Origin: Actinomycetota bacterium
GTDB lineage: Bacteria > Actinomycetota > Nitriliruptoria > Nitriliruptorales > Nitriliruptoraceae
NCBI GenBank assembly: GCA_019347575.1
Contig: JAHWKY010000018.1
Coordinates: 1 to 64,000 of the forward strand
Direction of reading: 5' to 3'
DNA length: 64,000 bases
Of this stretch, positions 26,038 through 33,988 are shown in pieces; positions within the stretch are counted from its first letter, which is position 1; the number at the start of each line of letters is the position of its first letter. The position numbers and the translations under genes are program-made. A model generated the notes under the pieces. The model ran no database searches, was not told the origin of the DNA, and was given only the letters and a program-made list of their open reading frames with translations.

Positions 26038-26051
26038 GATGCCCCTCCCAG

Positions 26052-26330
26052 TCAGGTCGCCGCCTCGTCGCACGCAGCCGCGAGGTCCAGATCCTTCTGG
26101 GTCACTGCCCCGGCGCTGTGCGTCGACAGCTCGATCCACACCTTGTTGTAGACGTTGCGGATCTCGGGGTGATGGTCGGCCGCCTCGGCAGCGTCGGCGA
26201 CCCGGTTGATGAAGGTGATCGCGTCCATGAAGGAGTCGAACGCGTACTCCCGCGATACCACCTCGCCGTCGTACTCCCAGCCCTCGCCCAGGGCGGCTTC
26301 GATGGTCGAGCGGTCCAGTGGTTCAGCCAT
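26052..26330 (-). CDS. Pterin-4-alpha-carbinolamine dehydratase
   Basis: This 92-residue protein matches the family in length and in its core DHHPEIRNVYNKVWIELSTH, with the paired active-site histidines at the start and the further His in STH. It dehydrates 4a-hydroxy-tetrahydropterins and is found in many bacteria with no aromatic amino acid hydroxylase nearby, as here. The usual T-H-x-x-G-G-[LV]-T ending reads THSAGAVT, so one glycine is Ala. The ATG at 26330 is divergent from the Lon-domain gene at 26364 with only 33 bases between, implying short or leaderless transcripts. Confidence 0.9.
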   Translation of the reverse strand: MAEPLDRSTIEAALGEGWEYDGEVVSREYAFDSFMDAITFINRVADAAEAADHHPEIRNVYNKVWIELSTHSAGAVTQKDLDLAAACDEAAT

Positions 26331-26363
26331 GGGGCCAGTCAACCACTCAGGTACGGTCGCTGC

Positions 26364-26966
26364 ATGGCCGTCCTGCCGATGTTCCCCCTCGGGAGCACCG
26401 TCCTCCCCCACGTGCTGCTGCCTCTGCACGTGTTCGAGGAGCGGTACCGCGCCTTGGCGCGCCGGCTCTCGGCGGAGCCCGACTTCGGCACGGTGCTGAT
26501 CGAGCGCGGCCACGAGGTCGGTGGCGGCGACACCAGGTTCACGCACGGCACGCTCGTGCGCACCCTCGACGCCGAGGAGCTGCCAGACGGACGCTGGGTG
26601 GTCGCCGCGGTCGGCGTTCAGCGGTTGCGGGTTCTGGAGTGGCTCGATGACGACCCCTACCCGCGAGCCGAGATCGAGCTGCTCGAGGATCGCCCCGCCG
26701 CCTCCGAGGAGGCCGATCGCGTACCGCAGCTGCAGGCACGTCTCGAGCAGGTGCTCGACCTGCACCGCCAGGTCGGCGGTGGCGTGCCCGACGTGGACAC
26801 GACCCTCGCCCCGGACCCCGTCGTCGCGACGTGGCAAGCCGCAGCACTCGCTCCGCTGCAGCAACTCGACCGCCAGCAGCTGCTGGGGATCGACGTCCCG
26901 GCAGCACGGCTCGACCGGGTCCTTTCGCTGCTCGACGACACCGAGCAGCTTCTCCAGGCCTTGTAG
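26364..26966 (+). CDS. Lon N-terminal (substrate-binding) domain protein
   Basis: This 200-residue protein is a stand-alone version of the Lon protease N-domain. It opens with LPMFPLGSTVLPHVLLPLHVFEERYR, seen family-wide as FPL...vLfPg..lPLhiFEpRYr, has a beta-barrel part to about residue 110, and ends in helices. It has no ATPase or protease domain. Such proteins are common in actinobacteria and are thought to bind proteins; the role is unproven. The ATG has no clear Shine-Dalgarno sequence. Confidence 0.85.
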   Translation: MAVLPMFPLGSTVLPHVLLPLHVFEERYRALARRLSAEPDFGTVLIERGHEVGGGDTRFTHGTLVRTLDAEELPDGRWVVAAVGVQRLRVLEWLDDDPYPRAEIELLEDRPAASEEADRVPQLQARLEQVLDLHRQVGGGVPDVDTTLAPDPVVATWQAAALAPLQQLDRQQLLGIDVPAARLDRVLSLLDDTEQLLQAL

Positions 26967-27032
26967 GGCCGCGCCAAGATGCGATGTGAACCACTGCTAA
27001 CGTTGCATCTGGCGATCGTGGAGGCGACCCGG

Positions 27033-28190
27033 GTGCGCACGAGCCCGTTCACCGATGAGCACGACCAGCTGCGCGCTGCCGTCCGGCGCTGGGTCGAGGA
27101 CGAGCTCGCCCCGCACAACCGCGAGTGGGAGGACGCCGAGCTCTTCCCCGACGAGGTGTTCCACCGCGCCGGCGAGCTGGGGTTCCTCGGCCTGTCGATG
27201 CCCACCGAGTACGGCGGCCAGGGGGGCGACTACTGGTCCACCGTCGTGTTCGGCGAGGAGATCATGCGCTGCGGCAACGGCTCCATCCCGATGGCGCTCG
27301 GCGTCCAGACCGACATGGCGACGCCTCCCATCCTGAAGTTCGGCACCGAGGAGCAGAAGCAGGCCTACCTCGTGCCAGCCCTGGCCGGGCAGAGGATCGC
27401 TTGCATCGGCATCAGCGAGCCCGAGGCTGGCAGCGACGTGGCCCGCATCCGTACCCACGCGCGCCGCGACGGGTCCGACTGGATCATCAACGGCTCCAAG
27501 ATCTTCATCACGAACGGGGTGCGCGGCGACTTCGTGACGATGGTGGTGCGCACGGGCGAGTCGCTCGACCCGGCGGATCCGTGGAGCGGCATCTCGCTGT
27601 TCCTCGTCGATACCGACCTGCCCGGCTTCCACGTCGCCCGCAAGCTCGACAAGGTCGGGATGCGCGCGTCGGACACGGCCCAGCTGCACCTCGAGGACGT
27701 CCGCGTGCCGGGCGATGCCCTCCTGGGCGTCGAGGGCCAGGGCTTCAAGCAGATCATGTGGGAACTGCAGGGTGAGCGACTCATCGCCGCGATCCAGGCG
27801 GTAGCCGGGGCGCAGCTGACCTTCGAGCGCTCGCTCGCGTACGCCAAGGAACGCGAGGCGTTCGGCCGCCCCATCGGGCGGTTCCAGGTCCAGAAGCATC
27901 GGCTGGTGGACATGGCCACGCGCATCGAGGCGGTGCGCCGACTGCTCTACGACTGCTGCGACAAGTGGAACCGGGGCGTGTACGCCGTCACCGAGATCGC
28001 CCAGGTGAAGCTCGCCGCGGCCCTCATGGCGTTCGACATCGCCGACGAGGCGATGCAGCTACACGGCGGCTACGGCTACAGCACCGAGTTCCCTATCGAG
28101 CAGTCCTGGCGCGACGCCCGGCTCATCCGCATCGGGGGCGGCACCGACGAGGTGCAGCGCGAGATCGTCGCCAAGCTCATGGGACTGTGA
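27033..28190 (+). CDS. Acyl-CoA dehydrogenase 1
   Basis: This 385-residue flavoprotein carries the family signatures GISEPEAGSDVA (FAD/substrate site) and MQLHGGYGYSTEFPIEQSWRD. The residue before GT in the C-terminal signature is Gly (IGGGTDE) rather than the medium-chain-type catalytic Glu. A Glu in GERLIAA (about residue 250) sits where isovaleryl-CoA and long-chain dehydrogenases keep theirs, so the enzyme should be active on branched or long chains. I prefer the GTG at 27033, which follows GGAGG by eight bases, over an ATG at 26979. It is followed 10 bases later by a second copy, probably one operon, and would pass electrons to ETF. Confidence 0.9.
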   Translation: MRTSPFTDEHDQLRAAVRRWVEDELAPHNREWEDAELFPDEVFHRAGELGFLGLSMPTEYGGQGGDYWSTVVFGEEIMRCGNGSIPMALGVQTDMATPPILKFGTEEQKQAYLVPALAGQRIACIGISEPEAGSDVARIRTHARRDGSDWIINGSKIFITNGVRGDFVTMVVRTGESLDPADPWSGISLFLVDTDLPGFHVARKLDKVGMRASDTAQLHLEDVRVPGDALLGVEGQGFKQIMWELQGERLIAAIQAVAGAQLTFERSLAYAKEREAFGRPIGRFQVQKHRLVDMATRIEAVRRLLYDCCDKWNRGVYAVTEIAQVKLAAALMAFDIADEAMQLHGGYGYSTEFPIEQSWRDARLIRIGGGTDEVQREIVAKLMGL

Positions 28191-28200
28191 GGAGACCGCT

Positions 28201-29424
28201 ATGACCGCACTCGACCTCACCCCGACGACCGCCAACGACCAGACGGCGCTCCCGCTCTATGCCGAGGAGCACGGGTCGCTGCGCGAGAGCGCTCGCGCGT
28301 TCGTGCAGAACGAGCTCGCCCCTCACGTCGAGGACTGGGAGACCGCCCGCGACTACCCACGCGAGGTCTTCGCCAAGGTCGCGGCACAGGGCTACTTCGG
28401 GCTGAAGTTCGACGAGCGCTGGGGAGGGTCCGGCCCCGACTACCTCGCCCAGGCGGTGTGGATCGAGGAGCTCGCCAAAGCCGGCTCGGCCGGGGTCGCC
28501 GCGGACCTCGGGGCGCACAGCGACCTCGGGATGCTCTACGTCGATCGCGCGGGCACGGACGAGCAGCGGGAGCGCTACCTGCGCCCCGGCATCGCCGCCG
28601 AGACGCTCGGGGCGCTCGCCATCACCGAGCCCGGCGCAGGCTCCGACGTCGCGGCCATCGCCACGCGTGCCACCCGCGACGGGGGCGACTGGGTCCTCAA
28701 CGGCGAGAAGATCTTCATCACCAACGGGGCGTGGTGCGACTGGTACGTGGTCGCAGCCAAGACCGACCAGGACGCCGGCCACGGCGGCATCTCGCTGTTC
28801 ATCGTCGACGCCGGCTCCCCCGGCGTGGAGCGGTCGCGGATGAAGATGCTGGGGTGGCGCACCTCGCACACCGGGCAGATCTCGTTCACGGACGTCCGTG
28901 TGGGGGACGAGGCGTTGCTCGGTGACGAGGGCTCGGGTTTCCTCACGATCATGAGGAGCTTCGTGTGGGAGCGGCTATCGATGTCGCTGGGTGCGGTGGC
29001 CGGGGGTGAGGCGGTCCTGCAGAAGGCCATCGCCTACGGGCGCGAACGCACCGCCTTCGACCGGCCCGTGGTGAAGTTCCAGGTGTGGCGCCACCGCTTC
29101 GCCGACCTCTCCACGAGGCTGGCGACGGCGAGGGCCCTCACCGAGCACGCGCTACGTCTGTGGGTCGCGGCGCACGAACGGGGCGAGGACGCGACCACCG
29201 GGAGGGAGGGCGACGTGCTCCTGCGGACCGCGTGCATGGCCAAGCTGGTCTCCCAACGGCTGGCCTTCGAGGTCGCCGACGAGTGCGTGCAGATCCACGG
29301 GGGCTACGGCTACATGATGGAGTTCCCCGCACAGCGCCACTGGCGCGATGCTCGCCTCGGCCCCATCGGCGGCGGCACCGACGAGATCATGCGCGAGATC
29401 ATCGCCAAGACCTACGGGTTGTAG
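28201..29424 (+). CDS. Acyl-CoA dehydrogenase 2
   Basis: This 407-residue acyl-CoA dehydrogenase is related to its upstream neighbour, with ITEPGAGSDVAAI, VQIHGGYGYMMEFPAQRHWRD and IGGGTDEIMREI. As in copy 1 the C-terminal Glu position is Gly, and the candidate base is the Glu of VWERLSM. A 10-residue insertion (AHERGEDATTGREGD region) separates it from copy 1. GAGGAG precedes the ATG, 10 bases after the first gene's stop. Two tandem enzymes suggest either different chain types or a heteromer, as in some steroid side-chain dehydrogenases; nothing here decides. Confidence 0.9.
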   Translation: MTALDLTPTTANDQTALPLYAEEHGSLRESARAFVQNELAPHVEDWETARDYPREVFAKVAAQGYFGLKFDERWGGSGPDYLAQAVWIEELAKAGSAGVAADLGAHSDLGMLYVDRAGTDEQRERYLRPGIAAETLGALAITEPGAGSDVAAIATRATRDGGDWVLNGEKIFITNGAWCDWYVVAAKTDQDAGHGGISLFIVDAGSPGVERSRMKMLGWRTSHTGQISFTDVRVGDEALLGDEGSGFLTIMRSFVWERLSMSLGAVAGGEAVLQKAIAYGRERTAFDRPVVKFQVWRHRFADLSTRLATARALTEHALRLWVAAHERGEDATTGREGDVLLRTACMAKLVSQRLAFEVADECVQIHGGYGYMMEFPAQRHWRDARLGPIGGGTDEIMREIIAKTYGL

Positions 29425-29569
29425 CCCAGCCAGGGGCTGCTCGGACGGTTGACCGTCCGTCGATGGGAGGGTCGTCGACACCGCCGGCCGGACGGGCTCG
29501 CGTCACGCACCGTGGCCACGGCGCCCCGATGCTGGTGAGGACGGACCGCCCCGACCGAGGAGAACCGAC

Positions 29570-29725
29570 ATGGGTCTCGTCCTGCTCCTGCTCCTGCTCG
29601 CGCTGCTGTTCGGCGGCGTGGGTCTGTTCGTGGAGGGCCTCAAGTGGGCGCTCATCATCGCCCTCGCTCTCGTGATCGCCAGCGCCGTGACGGGCTACCG
29701 CAGCCGCACGGTCATCCACCGGTGA
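29570..29725 (+). CDS. Small hydrophobic membrane protein (51 aa)
   Basis: A short frame starts at ATG 29570, about seven bases after GAGGAG, and encodes 51 residues. It has two hydrophobic stretches (MGLVLLLLLLALLFGGVGLF and ALIIALALVIASAVTGY) and a basic tail (RSRTVIHR). This looks like the short two-helix proteins of unknown function common in actinobacteria, some annotated as hydrophobic or lmo0937-like. The strong hairpin at 29752-29782 just downstream supports a real transcription unit ending here. Confidence 0.7.
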   Translation: MGLVLLLLLLALLFGGVGLFVEGLKWALIIALALVIASAVTGYRSRTVIHR

Positions 29726-29751
29726 CGCGGAGTTCGACCTCCATATGAGGC

Positions 29752-29782
29752 ATGCTCCCTCGCTGTCGTAGCGAGGGAGCAT
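29752..29782. terminator. Perfect 13-bp stem-loop
   Basis: ATGCTCCCTCGCT at 29752-29764 pairs perfectly with 29770-29782 around the five-base loop GTCGT. It lies 27 bases after the small membrane protein gene and would end that transcript, though no T-tract follows. The only purine-rich ribosome-binding candidate for the GNAT gene (GAGGGAGC, 29773-29780) is inside the 3' arm, so read-through RNA would hide it. Confidence 0.7.
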
Positions 29783-29786
29783 CCGT

Positions 29787-30278
29787 CTGTCCAGCCTCAC
29801 CGTCCGGGAAGCGACCGCGCGAGACGACGAGCGCGTCGCGGCGTTGACGCTCGCCGCCTACGACGCGGTGGGTCGCGTCAGCGACGAGTACCGCGAGGTG
29901 CTCGCCGACGTCGCCGCGAGGCGGCGGGGCGCGACCGCGGTCCTCGTGGCCGAGCTCGACGGCGAGGTCGTCGGTTCGGTCACGTACGCGACCAGCGACA
30001 ACGAGTACTTCGACTACGACCCGGCCCAGGGCGACTGCGGCTTCAGGATGCTCGCGGTCGCCCCGGAGGCCTGGGGAGGCGGCGCCGGGGCGGCGCTGAT
30101 CGACGCCTGTGTGGCCCGTGCTCGGGCGGACGGGTGCTGGCGCATGACCATCCAGTCCATGGAGTACATGACCCGCGCGCACGAGATGTACCTGCGTCGC
30201 GGGTTCCGCCGCGCAGCGGCCCTCGATGCCTCCTGGCCGAGCGGCTGCGCGTACGCCTTCGTGCTCGACCTCAGCTGA
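29787..30278 (+). CDS. GNAT-family acetyltransferase
   Basis: This is a 163-residue GNAT enzyme. The N-terminal strand LTVREATARDDERVAAL is typical of the family, so the gene must begin before the first available TTG (29844). The frame closes at a TAG at 29769, and the only start between is CTG at 29787, which is therefore the best candidate. The acetyl-CoA site reads MLAVAPEAWGGGAGAAL (motif A), and motif B is in the MYLRRGF stretch. It transfers an acetyl group to an unknown amine. The stem-loop at 29752-29782 overlaps its ribosome-binding candidate. Confidence 0.8.
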   Translation: MSSLTVREATARDDERVAALTLAAYDAVGRVSDEYREVLADVAARRRGATAVLVAELDGEVVGSVTYATSDNEYFDYDPAQGDCGFRMLAVAPEAWGGGAGAALIDACVARARADGCWRMTIQSMEYMTRAHEMYLRRGFRRAAALDASWPSGCAYAFVLDLS

Positions 30279-30285
30279 TCCCTGG

Positions 30286-30687
30286 TCAGCCCATCGTGGC
30301 GGCGTGTCGCGGGGCGATGTGGATGATGACGCGCTCCGCATCGGACTTCTTGTCGGGGTACTTGTCCTTGCCGAGGTAGCGCTTCGCGAGGTGATCGATG
30401 AAGCGCTTGTCGGGGTCCTCCTCGGTCTCGACGACCTCACCACGGAGTTCGAGGTAGCGGTAGGGGTTGTCCGGATCGAGGATCGTCATCGAGACCCGCT
30501 TGTCCCGCTGGATGTTGCGGTACTTCTGCCGATCCGTCGTGGTGCTGACCCGCAGCTCGCCGCCGTCCCAGTCGAACCAGATGGGGTGAGCCTGTGGCTC
30601 GTGGTCCGGGCCGATGCTGGACAGCACCCCGATCGCCGGGGCTTCGAGTAGATCCTCGTGCGTGGCAGGTATGACGTCGGTGGTCAT
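30286..30687 (-). CDS. PPOX-class F420/FMN-dependent oxidoreductase
   Basis: This 133-residue split-barrel protein is of the pyridoxamine-phosphate-oxidase-like group. It shows HPIWFDWDGGELRVST, RNIQRDKRVSMTILDPDNPYRYLELRGEVVE and a basic KRYLGKDKYP stretch, all typical of actinobacterial F420-binding members. It probably reduces or oxidises a small molecule with F420; members act on biliverdin, quinones or are uncharacterised. GGAGGAA precedes the ATG at 30687. It converges on the GNAT gene with a 7-base gap and is divergent from the SRAP gene. Confidence 0.85.
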   Translation of the reverse strand: MTTDVIPATHEDLLEAPAIGVLSSIGPDHEPQAHPIWFDWDGGELRVSTTTDRQKYRNIQRDKRVSMTILDPDNPYRYLELRGEVVETEEDPDKRFIDHLAKRYLGKDKYPDKKSDAERVIIHIAPRHAATMG

Positions 30688-30812
30688 CCGTCGTTCCTCC
30701 GGTGGGCGACGCTTCGACGTTACGCGTCGTACCGGAGTCCGCAGGCGCAGACCGCGGCCTTCCGGGCACCGTAGCTGGGGCAACGGCGCCGCCAGGTCCT
30801 ACCCTGCGTGCC

Positions 30813-31517
30813 ATGTGTGGACGCTACGTCTCGTTCTCGGAAGCCGATCAGCTAGCGCAGTTCTTCGACGTCGGCGAGGTGAGCACCGAGTCGCTCGACG
30901 CGCGCTACAACGTCGCCCCGACGCAGGAGGTCTACGCGATCATCCAGCGCGACGGGGACCGTCGCCTCGGGACCCTGCAGTGGGGCTTCGTACCGTTCTG
31001 GGCCGAGGACCCGAGCAAGTCGCGCAACCCGATCAACGCCCGCATCGAGGGCATCCACGACAAGCGGATGTTCAGCCAGGCCTTCGAGCGACGGCGCTGC
31101 ATCGTGCCCGCCGACGGCTTCTACGAGTGGAAGAAGACCGACGAGGTCACCGCCAAGGGCAAGCCCAAGAAGCAGCCCTTCTACATCCACGATCCCGACG
31201 GTGATCCGCTCGCGTTCGCGGGCATCTGGTCATCGTGGCGTCCCGAGGGCGACGAGAACGCCGAGCCCGTCTACTCCGTCGCCATCATCACGACCAAGGC
31301 CAAGGGCCCGATGGCCGAGGTCCACGATCGCATGCCGCTGATGCTCCCGGGCGAGCTGTGGGACCGCTGGCTCGATCCCGACGTCACCGACGTCGCCGCG
31401 GTCGAGGAGCTCGTGAAGGACCTCGACGCCCCGGACCTCGAGCTGTACGAGATCTCCACCCGCGTGAACAACGTCCGCAACGAGGGCCCCGACCTCATCG
31501 CCCGGGAAGGAGGTTGA
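30813..31517 (+). CDS. SRAP/HMCES-family DNA-protein crosslink protein (YedK-like)
   Basis: This 234-residue protein belongs to the SOS-response-associated peptidase family. It begins MCGRY, and Cys2 forms a covalent thiazolidine link with abasic sites in single-stranded DNA after Met removal. Other family residues are YNVAPTQ, the Glu of DGFYEWKK, and HDRMP with its His. Length matches the E. coli homolog (about 220). It shields abasic sites during replication. I pick the ATG at 30813 because Cys must be residue 2; no Shine-Dalgarno is evident. Confidence 0.93.
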   Translation: MCGRYVSFSEADQLAQFFDVGEVSTESLDARYNVAPTQEVYAIIQRDGDRRLGTLQWGFVPFWAEDPSKSRNPINARIEGIHDKRMFSQAFERRRCIVPADGFYEWKKTDEVTAKGKPKKQPFYIHDPDGDPLAFAGIWSSWRPEGDENAEPVYSVAIITTKAKGPMAEVHDRMPLMLPGELWDRWLDPDVTDVAAVEELVKDLDAPDLELYEISTRVNNVRNEGPDLIAREGG

Positions 31518-31551
31518 ACCGCTGAACCGGTGCGTCCGGTTCAACGGTTCG
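31516..31551. terminator. Two-way hairpin terminator
   Basis: Nested inverted repeats pair GAACCG (31516-31521) with CGGTTC (31545-31550), and inside them GAACCGG with CCGGTTC around TGCGT. The structure starts at the stop of the SRAP gene and faces the convergent carboxypeptidase gene ending at 31575, so it could stop transcription from both sides. Confidence 0.65.
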
Positions 31552-31574
31552 ACCTTCGGCGTAGCCGGGGGAGG

Positions 31575-33911
31575 TCAGCGGAGCAGCCAGAGGAGCACGA
31601 CCCGACGGCGGCGGACGACCGCGGCGATCGCGAGGAGCAGCCCGGCCACGACGGCCGCCTGGCCGGTCTGCACCCCGGCCGGAGCGAAGCCCTCGACGGG
31701 CGTGCCCGCACCCGCGTCGCCGGCCGCCACGGCCCCGACGCCGAGAGCATCGGCGTCGTGCTGGATGGCGTTCTCCAGGATGAACAGGCCCGAGTAGGTC
31801 AGCCCGTAGTCGCGCAGTCCGTAGCGGTGGTCCTGCTCCTCGGTCGGCGTCGGCAGCGCCCCGCCGATCACCCGGATCTGACCCGCGCCGAGCGGGAGCT
31901 CGCCGAGGCTGACCCGGTCGCTCCCCGTCGTCCCGATCACGTGACCGCCGGCCCCCGTGAAGGCGGCCCGGTCGACGATCGTCATCGGCGACGCGCCGTT
32001 GCCGATGCCGTAGCCGAGGATCGCCGCCTCGACGAGCTGGCGTGCGTTGCGCCGCAGCCCCTCGACCATCGGGTGGCCGAAGTCGAGGATGTCGGAGTAC
32101 GGCTGGTACACGCGGACGTCGTCGACGTCGGCAGCCGGGACGACGCCCATGCTCGCGAGCGCGTGCAGCGCCCGGTCGGTGAGCACGAGGTTGCCGCCCC
32201 GCTCGACCCAGCCCTCGATGTTGGCGTAGTACGCCTCCTCGTCGACCGACCGCCCCTCGGTGTCCTCCGGCAGGGGCACGTCCGCGAGCACGAGCGTGTC
32301 GAGCGCGTCCAGCGCGGTCGGGTCGGAGGCGACATCCGCGGACGACAGGGACACGAACGGCCGGTCACCCATGAGTCGGCTGGTGTCCTCGAACCAGCGC
32401 ATGTTGGTCACCGAGTAGGGCCGCTGCTCGACCGGCTGACCATCGGCACCTATCCCGTCTGCGGCCGGACCGGGCAGACGCCCCGCACCGTCCTCGTCGC
32501 TGTCGGTCACCACGTCGGGGTTGAACACGTACCCGGCGCGGCCGAGTGGGTCGACGACGACGTTGTTGTCGTTGAACTCCTGCTGCTGGTACAGCGCGTA
32601 CGCCATCGCGGTCTCGATGATCGCGCGTGACCCGTTAATGTGGTTCTCCTGCAGGTACACGTTCCACACCTTGTCCGGCACGGTGTGGTTGAGGAAGATC
32701 TCGTAGTCCATGCCGGTGACGCCGAGATCGGTGGCCATGTAGTCCCCGATGAACCCGGTGTCGGTGTAACCCAGCGTGTCCCAGACCGTGGCCCAGTGAG
32801 CCGGCTTGGTGGGGATCGCGTTCGAGACCGGGAACCCGTGGTCCTCGACCCCTCCGCCCTCGTTGCCGCCGGTCGCTTCCTCGATCTCGTTCTGGATACC
32901 GAGGTAGAGCGTCTCGTCCACCACCGACTTGGTGCGCTCGGCGATGGCCATCAGGCGCCGGTGGTCGACCGAGTCGAACTGCCCTGCCGGGTACATGATG
33001 TCGATGTAGGCGCGCGAGGTGAGCTCGCCGTGGATGTCGGCGCCGTACGCCATCTTCCCGTCGATGCCCGCTTCAGCCACCTCGTGCATGAACCGGGTGC
33101 CGAAGAGCATCTCGGTCTCCTGCAGCGGGTTGCGGCTGGAGCTGATGCGCCCGATCGTCGGCATCTGGCGATTGAGGTCCGTGCCGATCGAGTTGCCGCG
33201 GGCGTAGAGGCGGTTGCCGCCACCGCCAGTGGGGTTGACCTCGCCGACGACCCAGCCGTCGATGTTGAAGTCGACGAGGTAGACGACCTCACGCTTCAGC
33301 ACCTCGCGGACCGAGTAGGTGTGGAAGATGGGCTCGCGTCCGGTCGTGGACGTGTAGTTGGGCTCGCCGTCGCTGATGTGGCCGTGGGGACCCAGCGGGT
33401 CCTCGGCGCCCATCGCGAGATCCTCCGCGGTCCGCAGACCGCCCTCGAGCCCGCCGCGCTCGTTGCCGTGCACCGACAGGGAGAACAGCAGCGTCTCCTT
33501 GTCCTCGTCGGGGACGGTGTGATCCGTGATCTTGATGACGAAGATGTCCTGGCCGTCGCCGGTGTCGTTCTCGGTGTTGGCCCGGATCCGGTCCGGTCCG
33601 GCGCTGACCGCCGCGTCGTCCTCGTAGCGATCGCGGAGCGTGAACACCGAGATCCAGCGCGGGTACAGCTCGGCGAGGTACTCCGCGCCGTGCTGGTACT
33701 CACGGAAACCGGCGGCGTTCGGGGTGTACTGCACGTAGGCGCGACTCAACGCCGCTTCGGGGAACACCCGGCCACCGCACACGGCGCGGGGCGGCCCTCC
33801 CTGGTAGCCGTCAGTGCAAACCGGCGTCGCCGACGCCGGCAGCGTCGGCACGACCAGCATGGCAGCGAGCGCCGTCGTGATGGCGAGAACGCGAACGGTC
33901 GGACGACGCAT
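31575..33911 (-). CDS. Secreted M14 zinc carboxypeptidase with C-terminal anchor
   Basis: This 778-residue protein has a signal peptide (residues 1-28, ending PASATP). Its M14 domain shows the zinc motif HGNE (His148, Glu151), a DLNRQ substrate-carboxylate motif and a DIHGE segment that can supply the third zinc ligand. The second half (about 440-720) resembles a class I glutamine amidotransferase/flavodoxin-like module. A membrane helix followed by RRRR (about 750-770) anchors it at the surface. It probably trims peptides or peptidoglycan stems outside the cell. I use the ATG at 33911, with GGAGGGGA upstream and the signal peptide directly after; the frame stays open upstream but reads as antisense to the next gene. 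Confidence 0.85.
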   Translation of the reverse strand: MRRPTVRVLAITTALAAMLVVPTLPASATPVCTDGYQGGPPRAVCGGRVFPEAALSRAYVQYTPNAAGFREYQHGAEYLAELYPRWISVFTLRDRYEDDAAVSAGPDRIRANTENDTGDGQDIFVIKITDHTVPDEDKETLLFSLSVHGNERGGLEGGLRTAEDLAMGAEDPLGPHGHISDGEPNYTSTTGREPIFHTYSVREVLKREVVYLVDFNIDGWVVGEVNPTGGGGNRLYARGNSIGTDLNRQMPTIGRISSSRNPLQETEMLFGTRFMHEVAEAGIDGKMAYGADIHGELTSRAYIDIMYPAGQFDSVDHRRLMAIAERTKSVVDETLYLGIQNEIEEATGGNEGGGVEDHGFPVSNAIPTKPAHWATVWDTLGYTDTGFIGDYMATDLGVTGMDYEIFLNHTVPDKVWNVYLQENHINGSRAIIETAMAYALYQQQEFNDNNVVVDPLGRAGYVFNPDVVTDSDEDGAGRLPGPAADGIGADGQPVEQRPYSVTNMRWFEDTSRLMGDRPFVSLSSADVASDPTALDALDTLVLADVPLPEDTEGRSVDEEAYYANIEGWVERGGNLVLTDRALHALASMGVVPAADVDDVRVYQPYSDILDFGHPMVEGLRRNARQLVEAAILGYGIGNGASPMTIVDRAAFTGAGGHVIGTTGSDRVSLGELPLGAGQIRVIGGALPTPTEEQDHRYGLRDYGLTYSGLFILENAIQHDADALGVGAVAAGDAGAGTPVEGFAPAGVQTGQAAVVAGLLLAIAAVVRRRRVVLLWLLR

Positions 33912-33988
33912 CGGGGATCCCCTCCAGGAGCTGGTTGGAGGTCTTCGCCGGTGCCGCGCCCGACTCCTGCTCCGCACCACGAGCCGAC

